The translations under genes were made by a program, and so were the position numbers. Source: Poteriospumella lacustris (Eukaryota; Sar; Chrysophyceae; Chromulinales; Dinobryaceae). Taken from it: a stretch of 64,000 nt of DNA. The stretch is taken from positions 1-64,000 of the forward strand of contig SMOI01000049.1 in assembly GCA_008000375.1 (NCBI GenBank). The letters are read 5' to 3'. The notes beneath the pieces are model-generated. The model had not been told where the DNA came from. It did not search any database and worked only from the letters and a program-made list of their open reading frames with translations. The stretch's first letter is position 1. Every line of letters starts with the position of its first letter. Positions 29,901-41,900 of the stretch are shown piece after piece.

Positions 29901-32900
29901 TCGCAAATCCACCTTTTTCGTCATACCATCCGAACGGGTAAAGCCCAATTCAAGCGACGACGCCCTTTTGCTCTTCTCAGACAAAGGCACCGACAAACTT
30001 ATGCGGCTCCCTGCACGACCTATGGACATGTCCATTGTCGAGTCAGACATCGACAGCTTCGAACCAAGTGCATCCCCAGTCGCCAACGAAACGACACCAC
30101 TTTGACCATCGCTCAAACCAGCTTTCATCACAATCGAACCGCCACTCTGACCAGAAACACTCTCGCCGGCAGATATTACAACATCGCCACCCTTTCCATA
30201 CGAAGCGTCGGCATGAATATGGACGGACCCTCCAGCCCTGGTCTTCTGCTGGGAACCACCAGCCGAAAGTTCCAAACTTCCTGACGCAACTTCAGATGCG
30301 GAAGTCGATATTTTGATATCTCCAGAAGCTTCTCCTGATCCAGACATCAAGATCACATCTCCCGATTGATGCGTTCCGTCTCCAGAACTTACCACCACAC
30401 GACCTGAGCGTGCGCTGGAAGTGGAGAAAAGATGCGCTTCACCAGAAGTCAGCACACCTTCACCACTGTGAATTTTGACGTTTCCTCCAGTTCCGAAAGA
30501 TGCGCCCGCACGAATATGAACAGCAGATCCAAGATCCGAAGATGACGCTCCCACAGCAAAGGTTAGAGCGCCAGGTTGCACACTATTTCCAGTTCGGATA
30601 TCAACAGTTCCAGAAGATAATTGCCCGTCTCCGCTACTAAGTTGGATAGATCCCGAGTCGGAATCCGCCGTACCAGTAGAAATACGAATAATTCCACTTT
30701 GAGATGCTTCCGACGTCGTCATTAAAACACCACTAGAGCTTCCCAAGAGTGCAATCGAAGGCCCATCTTCAAACAAACCAGCTGTTGTACCTTCTAGTCT
30801 GATATTTGATGCCTGGGATGTCAAAGAACTCTTGTCACCTGAAGACATTAGTTGCAAAATGCCGTTTCTTGTTTGCAAAGAAACCTGTCCGGACACTTCA
30901 GAAATGGACTGAAGGCGAACTGCCCCGGAATACCCGCTCACAGAAGAGCCGGACGACAACCGGACATCGCCACCTTTTTCGCCAAGACCAGACGAACCTC
31001 CCGATAAAATTACATCCCCTCCTTCGCGTTCGGATGATCCGGCCTCGGCAACAATCGCCCCGCCACGCACAGAAGAGCTTGCTGGAATGAATGTGACAGA
31101 TCCCGCCACACCATGCGCACTACTACCAGATGAGACGGTCACAGAACCCCCAACGCGAAGGCCTTGTGACGACCCGGCCGATAAAGACACATCCCCAGCG
31201 TCCCCTTCAGATGAATCACCAGCTTGCAAACGAATGTGCCCACCATGGAATCCAGATCCAGATGATAACAGAATCGAACCAGCCACGTCTTCAGCACTGT
31301 GCCCCGTGAACAGCTCAATTGATCCTCCAACAGATTTTTGGGACTGACCAGTTCGAAGTCGTAGCGCCTCTGAAGCCGAAACCGAGTCAGCTGTACGAAC
31401 ATCGACACCAAATGCCCCAGATTCAGTGCTTCCGGCGACAGTGGAAATACTGACAGCGCGGGAACCTTGGACGTTGACTGCACCACCAACCAAATCGACG
31501 TCCCCACTTCGCTGGTCATTGCCTCCGCTAAGAATTTGTATTCCATTTTCGCCGGGCAATTCACTATTAAGCGAAAACACTGCTCCGGATGAAGAAAGAG
31601 AGCTGCCCACTTTAAGTGAGATAGCACCAGACGTCCCCATGGAATCGCCAGTGGAAATACTGACATCCCCAGACTTAGCACCACCTGAACCACTTCCCAA
31701 GACGACGACACCTGAGGTAGAAGACGATGTTCCACTTCTTAAAGACAGCGATCCGCCAATGTCAAGCATTGAAGACCCAGAGGTAACGTCGATAGCACCA
31801 CCTCGGCCCTCATGTGAAAGTCCACCGACGAGGACAACCGATCCACTAGGACTCGCACTTCCAGAGACGCCAGCTTGAAGCCTCAAGTCTCCAACAATGC
31901 CAGCTTCAGAATCTGCAGTTGAGAAAGAAATACTACCAGAACGTCGAGGAGAGAAACCACTGCGAAGACTGATGTCTCCCCCCGATATCGCACCATCTCC
32001 ACCACGTACAGCAACATCTCCACCTTCTTGTCCCGCCCCACCATGGACATTGACTAAACCTCCGCCATTAAACTTCGAATCACCACCAACAATTTCGACC
32101 GCACCGCCGAGGCCATCATTCGAGGCCCCCGGCTTCATATGGAACGATCCTGCCGAAAAGGCACTGTCGCCAGTGCGAAGAAGTACTGAACCAGATGATG
32201 AATGAATCGTTGATCCTGAAGAAAGCTGGAGAGAACCTGATCCGGACTTGTGCGCATCATCCCCAGAGGTACTTAGTACAACATCACCAAAACTGGAAAA
32301 TACAACGCTCTTCCCCGAGGCAGATTTTGCAGGTAGGGTGGACACCACCACAGATCCTCCAGTCTCGCTACCTGAGCCTGCAGATATTAGCACAGATCCA
32401 GATGCCATTCCAGCATCGCCAGAACGAAGAAGTACATCCCCGGAGTTTAGCTTCGAATATCCAGTCAAAAGAGAGACAGATTCACTCGAACCCTTCTCAC
32501 TAGAGTGAGATAGAATTGTAACTTTGCCAGACCGCCCTTGGTCCGACCTTCCTGAGCCAATGACGATATCGCCACCATCGCTAACTCCACTGTCACCGCC
32601 GTTGATGGTAGCAACACCTCCGGATTCCAATGAATATCCACCCTGGACACGCAACGAGCCACCGTTCAATGCACCAGGACCTCCTTTAATGATGAGATTT
32701 CCACCAGAAGTAGCAAAACCACGACCACCATCGAGTGAAAGATCGCCACCGCGGCTACCTTCACCACTTCTGATGTGAACAAATCCGCCTAATCCGTTGA
32801 TACTGTCACTACCGTAAACCCGGAGAAGCGAGCCATCAGACTCAGACTGACCAGCCACCACAGACAGAGATCCGGACGATCCTTCGGTTGAGACACCGGA

Positions 32901-35900
32901 TGTGACACTAATCGAACCTGATTCTTGAACAGCAGCAGCGCTATCGATCGAGACAGATCCCTTGGAAGATCGCAGAGAAACATCCTCACCCGCAACAGAG
33001 ACTTCGCCACCGGGCGCCGTATCGTCGTTAGAAATGGCGCGAACGACAATATTTCCATTGGACAACGGACCAACTCCAGATTCGACAACAACAGAACCAC
33101 CATAACTGGAGGAACTATAACCACCAACTATCTGGACATCACCGCCATCAGTGCTGGCATAACCAGGTTGAAGACGAACTCTTCCAGCTTTGCCGCCAAA
33201 AGAAGAGCCCGTAGAAAGACTAACTTCTCCCGAATCAACATTGCTTCCTCCAGTACCCAAAACAAGGCGCCCCGACGATCCACTCACAGCAGATCCAGTC
33301 ATGATGGACCCAGCACCACTTGATAACGAGCCCTTAGAGGAAGAAAGAGCAAACGATCCACTTTGTGAGTCATTAGACCCGGTCGTCACCTCCACAGACC
33401 CTAAAGAGGACATCATCAGTTGTGACGGCGAGTTTGCGGTAGATATTGCTGCTTCAATCATAACCGTTCCGCCCACGTTGTCGGCCGCACCAGAAGCGAT
33501 GAGAACATTTCCCCCATTCCACCCATCTCCTCCTGAGAGGAACAAGCTTCCACCACGAGCCCGCTTTCCTCCTGTTGAAGATCCAGCGCTAATCCGCGAA
33601 TCTGCACCAACTGAATTCGACGATAATCCAGGCACAATAACAACATTACCAGCTGTCCCCTGAGAACTATCGCCAGACGATACGAAGATACCGCCACTTT
33701 GATATGCGTGGCCAGAAATAATGCTCACCGAGCCCGAGTTGTCACCAGCTCTTTGGGAGGATCCAACAACCACATCTGTCGATCCGAGCATTGTTATAAA
33801 GCCACCACCCGATTCTCCGCGATGGGTAACAATACTTACGGAGCCAACTGTGGCTTCACTTGGTCCCGTCGACAACACAATGCTTCCCGACTCTCTGGAA
33901 CCGACCCCAGACCCAATTTCTACGGTACCAGAAAGCGGTGCAGAACCGGAAGAAAGCAAAACATTACCAGACGATGCAGCGGCTGTGCCAGAAGACAGGA
34001 CAACATTTCCAGATTTTTTACCATGGCCACTGCTGACGATAACGTTGCCTCCTGATGATTCACCTGCAGCACCAGCGTAGATGTTAATATCGCCGCCATT
34101 GCTGGGCCCCTCGTAGGAAGATCCACCTGAGATGGAAACCATTCCCGAAGTGGAAGTCACAGAAGAATCTCCTGCAGAAATTTGCACGGAATCAGAAGAA
34201 CCGCCTTCAATAGAAATGCCGCCGTTGGCATCGGAACTTCCGCCCGATCTCAAAACGATATTTCCACCAACTCCACCAGTTCCAGACAAAAGCATAATGT
34301 CACCAACCAAACTTCCAACTTCGCGGGTTCGCCCGGTCGATAGAACTATATTACCTGACTTCGAATCACCATCGCCAGATGATATGCTGATGCCACTCGA
34401 ATCGGCCTTGGTATTCGTTCCAACCTGAAGCAACTTGTCGGAACTTCTGATGAACGAGTCAACAGCTGAATCCTTTCCTCGCGACTCAACAAGGAAGCCT
34501 ACCGATGACGACGTGAACCCCCCTGTGAGCGACGATATTACAGCATTTCCACCGGAAGAGCCAGTTCCTGTCGTCAGTTCAATATCACCAACAACTTCTG
34601 CCGAGTCGCCAGAAGTAAGAGCTACCGATCCCGACTTTCCTTGGGAAGACGAACCCGAGAAAATAGAAATTTTCCCAGATTCGATGTCACTACTACCCGT
34701 TTGCAGCTTGACTTCACCGCTACGGACAAGTGAGCTCGCCGACAACAATGAAATCTCACCTGAACCCATGGAACCCGTCGCAGAAACAACAGTAATCGAT
34801 CCACCGACGCCACGATCTGACGAACCAGAAGTGAAAGCCATGCCACCTCCAACAGCTCCATCCGCATGTCCACTCACTCCGGCTGAGAGAAAAACAGAGC
34901 CACCTCTCATTCCGTTTGCCGCGGATACATCAATCGATCCACCATCACCAGCAACACTACCACCAGAGTTCAAACTTACTATACCTCCAGAGAGCTGCCC
35001 TTGACCAGCAGATAAACGAATGGCGCCACCATCCGACCCGGTTCCCGCAGAAAGCTGAACAGACCCGGCTTTGGAAGAAGCTATCGATGAACCCGATTGA
35101 AGATTAACATCACCCGTGGCACCTTCGCTTGCACTGCCGGAGGAAATGCGTACACTTCCAGATGAACCAGCTTCGCCCGTGGCAATATTAATCAATCCAC
35201 TTCGATGAGCGACATCCGTAATGATATCAGTCTGAGACGTGGAGCGCAAGCGAAGCGATGATGCGGACAAGGCTATCAAAGACTCTTCCTCGAAACCACT
35301 CAAGGCAGACACATTTACGACTCCAGAATAGCCACGCGAATTCCCAGCAAGAATGCTGACAATACCGCCATTTTCTGCATTTTCGCCGTTTATGCTAATT
35401 CGACCCAATGCATCAGCCTCACTGCCGACAAATAGGTCGAGAGAACCCTGCCCGATTGACGACACCGAGATTCGGCCGCCATCTTGAGATATGGATTCGC
35501 CCGATTTGATATCAATATTTCCAGCGGATTGTCTTGATCCACCAGAGGAAATCGAAACAGACCCTCCAGACAACGTTTCGCCATATCCAGCAGAAAGAGA
35601 AATATCCCCACCAACGTTGGATGAGGATCCCGCAGAAATCGCCATTGATCCTCCCCGAGTAGTACCAGCACCGTTGATGATTGCTATATCGCCACCGAGG
35701 AAATCAGAAAATCCGGAGGACAAAGACGTGCTCCCAGTGCCGATAGAATCAGACGACGAAAGAATCAAAGCTCCTCCAGTGGAACCTGCCGATGCAGTGA
35801 AGTTTCCTGAATCAGAGTTCAACTGAATACCACCGTTACCGGAAGAAACAAAAACGGCTCCTGTGTCAGACTCTGTTCTTTTCAAAACACGCAAATCAAA

Positions 35901-38900
35901 AATATCGCTGTGACCAAACGAGATTGACGGCGCAGAAGCAGAGAGAACTCCTCCGAGGCCATCAGAGGACAAGGAAAATGAGACGTCGTCAGTTGATTCC
36001 GACTTCGCGGATACGGAGACTTTTCCAGACAGAGCGCCATTTTGTCCACTTTGCAATAAAATACTTCCACTTTCTTCTTCAGCTACTTCACCAGTGATCA
36101 AACTGATGTCACCGCGGGAGAGTGTCCGCAAGCTGATACCATCAGAGTCAATATCAGTTTGAATTCTAACACTTCCTCGTCGTCGACTTGAAATGCTGAT
36201 ATCATCACCAGCTATATCAACCATAGAACGTGAGCTCATCATGCGCGCAGAGATCGCAGCAGGAGAGGTTTCAATTGTCCCACCAGTGCTGATTAATACA
36301 TCACCGGAACTATCAACACCATCACCACCTCGAACAAAAACATCTCCACCCATGCGCCCACTTCCTGATGCGAGAGATAAGCTGCCTCCATCCGACCTAA
36401 GAGAGTTTCCAGAAGATATTTCCACCGATGTCCCAAGTGAGTTAGTCGATAGACCACCAGAAACAAGGATGGAGCCAGCCACTCCGTCGAATGCATCAGA
36501 AACTCTCAAATTAATTGCGCTTCCACTGTGCATCGCACTGCCAGTTTCAATGAAGATATCACCAGCCCTATTCGCCGAATTGCTTCTCATGAACACATCA
36601 CCACTCGATGATTCCCCCTCACCAGACAACACGAAAACATCACCACCCGAACCCACACGTCCTTTGCCTGCTTCAACGACAATATCTCCACCAACAGCTC
36701 CCTCGCCAACGCGAAGAGTCACATCGCCGCTGGACTCTGTGTCTGAGCGACCGGTTGAGAAAGAAACACTTCCAGAAGTTGTGAGAGACGGCGAAGAAGA
36801 AATTTCTAGGGAACCAGACGATAAGTCACCATATCCGGTGAACATACTGATAGTACCACTTCGACGAGCTTGAGAGGTCTGGAAGACAATGTCACCACTA
36901 CTTTCATCGTCAGCGAACGTCCGCAGTGACAAGTGCCGCCCAATCGAAATTTCTGAAGACATGTGAGAAGCCACCGATCTTCCAGATCTGTGACTTAAAA
37001 CCGACACCGAGTTGTCGGCAGAATCACCGGCTGTGATTTCAACGCTCCCGCCAGAACTTGCCTTACCATCTCCGCCAGAGACTTGCACATTTCCTCCAAC
37101 CGAACCGGATCCTCCTCGAAGCGCAATGGGTCCTCCATTGAAATTTCCCAAAGAGTCTCCCGCTTTCATCTCAATTGAAGACCCTGAATAGCGACTAGAA
37201 CCCCCAACGATACCAATCGACGATGATGAGAATGAATCACCTGTGCCGATCATAATTCTTCCAGAAGCTCCCTCTGACGAATGACCCGTTGAAATCGAAA
37301 TAAGACCTGAAGAATCCACGGACGACTTTGAATGGACGTTGATATCACCGCTCTTCGAAGTGAGGCTACGTCCGCTCGTGATGTCCAACAAGCCCCCGGA
37401 ACCTGACGAACTATCGCCACTCGCGGCGACCAAAGAGCCTCCCAAAATTCCAGACCCAGCTGTGACACTGACAGTTCCAGCACTACTGGCTGACGAGTCG
37501 CCAGATTTGAGAATTGCATCACCGCTACCGGAATTCGCTGAACCTGATTGGATGAGCACATCACCAGATAATGTAGATGAATGCCCGCTTCCGACAAAAA
37601 CTGATCCAGAAGAAGAAGACGTAGATGGGGTAGAAATTAGGGAAACTCGACCAGAACTATCGATGTTTGATCCCTCTAATAAAAGCCCTCCAACTGTAGC
37701 GTCGAGATGTGATCCCGCCGAGACTTTCAAAGACCCACCGCCAACAGACGATCTTCCGCTTTCGAAAGAAACAATTCCAGGAGACTCCAAATGATCTCCA
37801 CCTTTAATCGTAACACTTCCCCCCGAAGACGTTTGGCCTCCAGACAGTGAAAAGGCGCCCCCCATTGATCCACTGTCATGAGAACCACCACTCATAACAA
37901 TAGATCCAGCCGCTTGGCGAACTGCAGTGCCTCCAAGAATCGCAACATTACCACCTTCTTGGCCCTTACCCGCTTCAATCATGACTGTTGTTCCCATTCC
38001 AGACGAAGATTTGCCTCCGCGGACCTCGATCGACCCCGAATGAGAAACTGAGTCGGAGACACTGAAAACAAGCGAGCCAGTCGTCTCACTTTCACCTGAT
38101 GAAATTTCAACATTTCCTGAGCGACCAAGACTTGCACCAGAGCGCAGTTTAATGTCGCCTGAAACATTGTCCGCGTCGAATGAGGAAATATCCACCAGCT
38201 TCTTACCCCCAATCAGAACAGATGAATGCTTGCTTTGACCCGACTGAAGTACAAGTGATGTATCAAAAGAAGCCAAGGACCCATCGCTCCCACTGGAAAA
38301 GGATATCGATCCCGGTGATCCACTGCGTGATTTCGCGGTACTCAAAGAAATCGATCCAGAACCGAGAATACCAGAAGACGTCTTGAAAAGCATACTGCCC
38401 GAGTACGACGATCCTTGCCCAGTCGAAACGTCGATGGGGCCCGATCGATCAAGTTCCGTAGACGGACCAGTGAGAGAAATTCCCGAAGCCCCTTGCAATA
38501 TTTCCAATGAAGCTCCAGATCCACCACCCATCCGAACTGTACCACTTCCACCGTCAGACGTGACACCACCTTCGATTGATACACTTCCGCCGCTTCCAGA
38601 TACGCTTGCGCCTCCGCGGAGACTAACATCACCACCACGATGATCGCCGGCCAAAGAATCACCACCAGTCAGCGTGAGAGATCCTCCAACGCCATTTCTT
38701 CCAGCGGTCGATTGCAGCGCACCTGCGCCGATTGTTACATCGGCACCACGTTCTCCGTCGACAGACAATCCAGGCGAAACCAAAATGGAACCAGCGCTGT
38801 TGTGGAATGCATTTCCAGTACGCAGCTCAACCACCCCACCCGAAACACTCGAGGTACCAGTTGCCAGCACAATCGAGCCACTGTTGCCCTCAACGTCAGA

Positions 38901-41900
38901 GTGTGTCGACAAACTCAAAAGCGACGCACTGTCAACGCGGAGTTCTCCGCCAACACCATCCATTCCTCGCGAAGTTTCGATTCTCACCGAACCACCACGA
39001 AGGTCTCCAGCTCCGCCGATGATATCAATAGATCCACCCGATACAGCGCCAGATCCGGCACGCAACCGAAGCGACCCAACCGATGACGCAGCGTCTCCAG
39101 TGGTCAACTCCAACGATCCAGAAGATGCCAACGGCATCGACGCTGAAGATAGGACAACATTGCCAGATTTGGATACACCCGATCCCGACGAGATGACAAC
39201 ATCGCCGCCTGCAGTCGACATGCTGGTCCCGGCATTGATGCGAACAGACCCACCTTGAGATCCACCCGAGAGTCCGCCTTCAATGACGACACTTTCAGAC
39301 TGACCTGCATTCAGGGAACTACCTCCACGAACATGAGCTTGTCCACCAGAGCCAGTCAAAGTTGCATCGCCACCGATCAATCGAGCGCTTCCTCCGGATG
39401 CGGTGCCCGCTCCGTCTCCACCCACAACAGAAGCCTCGCCTCCCAACCCAACACGACCAGCACCACCAACGACATGAACGTTGCCTCCTGTCAAACCTTC
39501 ACCGGAAACAAGGTGAATGTCTCCTCCTCTGACGCCTTTCAGTGTTGAGTGCGCATTTCCAGCTCTCAAATAAAGATTAGATGCGGATTGATCAGCAGAA
39601 TCTCCACCTTGAATCAGTACATTTCCGGATTGCATTTTTGAATTTCCCGAGGAAATCAAAACAGTACCAGAGGAGCGAGTTTCCGAATTTCCAGATTTAA
39701 GCAAAACATCGGAAGTGGCGAGCAATGACGCAGAGGAACCCATGATTAACTCACCATGCGACTCAACAGCAACGAATCCGCTGATTCCGTCGTATGAGGG
39801 GGCTGTGTTAATACTGACCGAACCAGAGTTTCGTCCAAATCCGGTTGTAACTTCAATTGCACCCGAAGTCCCAGAAGGCGAGGAACCAGTGGAAACAGCG
39901 ATATTGCCCGAAGACCCCGACACAGAGGAACCAGAACGCATCTTTAAAGAGCCCGATGAGCCGTGCAGAGACTTCCCAGAAAACAGAGAAACATCCCCTG
40001 TTTCAACAGAGCCCTCAGAAGAGAAAATCTCAATAATTCCACTTGAAGATGCTTCGGAAGAGCCACTTGACAGCTGCAACAATCCCCCGCGTCCGTTTTG
40101 AGATTGACCACCACTGATTGTAGCAACTCCACCGCTTGCTGAAATAGAATCACCTGCTGATAAGTCGACTGTGCCACCTGTGCCAACGACACTTCTGCCA
40201 GCTTTCAAAACAACGTCTCCACCAGAAACATCATTGGATTCCCCTGCGATGAAAGAAATCTTTCCACCCGTTTGGCTTGATCCATGTCCCCCACTGAGCA
40301 AGATATCTCCTCCGGAGAGTCCATCACCAGCTGATATAACAACTTCCCCACCAGAACTGTTTAGACTATCACCCGATTCAAAATATATACCAGACCCCTC
40401 ATTCGATGATTGTCCAACTTCAAAGAGAATCTTTCCACTTGTTCGAGCACTACCTGTTTGAATTTTAACATCACCAGAGGATGAGAGTGATGAGGAAGGA
40501 TCCGATCCGATGTCGGAACTGGTTTCCAAGACAATCAATCCACTTCTCGACTCATCAAATGCCTTGGAGTGCAAGTGAATATCGTCGGAACTAAAAATAT
40601 CGACCTTACTCTCTGACCCCTTTGCTATCAAGGAAATGTCTCCACCGCGATTGGCTTCAATCAATATGTTCCCGCCTAAGGAGGCAGAACTTTCACCTGT
40701 GACCAGCGAAATATCACCAGATTCACCAATGGCATTGCCCGTTTCAATTTGTATACTACCGCTTCGTCTGACTCTGTCTGTGGACGTGCTTGAGCTCGAC
40801 AGTTTGATATTTCCTGAGCGTTCTTGCGATCCTTCACCTGACAATATATCGACATCACCACCTGCGCCATTTGATGACGCGCCGCCGTTGATAACAACCG
40901 AGGAACCAGTGGACACCGATGAACCAGATGAAAGAACAAGATTTGCAACAGATTCAGCTCTATGCACTAAAGAATCTCCACCTTTAATTGTCACAACTCC
41001 ACCATGTGAAACGCCACGACCACCAACAATGTTTACTGCACCGCCAAGAGACGTTGTTGATGAACCAGCAACCACTGACACATCACCAGCCACTTCACCA
41101 TCACCAGCCTCCATGGCAATTTTTCCGGCGACGAAGTGCTTTTCCAAGGACGAACCCGTGGAAATTGCAACATCACCAGAATGCTTACTCGAAATGCCAG
41201 ACGAAAGAAGCAGATCACCGGAGACTTCGCCTGCCGCACCAGAAATGAGCGACAAAGAACCAGATTGGTGACCCGACATCCCAGACAATATTCGAACAGA
41301 ACCAGAATCCGTTGATGGATGACTGGAGGATGCTAACTGCAACATAGTCGACGCAGACAAGGAGATAGTGCCTCCGAGGCTACCATCGGAATTTGTTCCC
41401 GATGTAATATCCACCGAACCACTAATCTTACCAGTTCCACTTTTAATACTGATAGAGCCACCATTAAGGTTCCCGTTGCCACCGATTAAACTGACCGAGC
41501 CCGCGGAATGTGGAGCATCACCAGATCCAACAAGAACACTTCCAGAAATATCTGAACTAGAGGAACGTTCTGAAAGAACTTGCAGAGAGTCTGCAGTCAT
41601 ACGAATTCCACCAACGGAACCGAAATTTGTCGATGAAATTTCAATACTACCTTCGGCGGCATGACCCAAACGAATGGAACTTGACCCTGATTCCAAAGCT
41701 ACAGCAGATGCCAGCTTCGATCCAATAGCAATCTTTCCAGATGATAGACCAACTGAGTGGCCGCCTTCGATTGATACACTTCCGCCGCTTCCAGATACGC
41801 TTGCGCCTCCGCGGAGACTAACATCACCACCACGATGATCGCCGGCCAAAGAATCACCACCAGTCAGCGTGAGAGATCCTCCAACGCCATTTCTTCCAGC

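Larger units (their letters stand above)
29242..30215 (-). repeat. 974-bp S74-containing duplicated block, copy A
   Basis: It matches 43597-44570 at an offset of 14,355 bp (4,785 codons). Two substitutions were seen: 30145 (Ser here, Asn in the other copy) and 30177 (silent Val). The block contains post-S74 modules, the S74 domain, the pre-S74 segment and a few upstream modules. Homology continues to 30233, but with all six codons changed silently. Confidence 0.95.
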
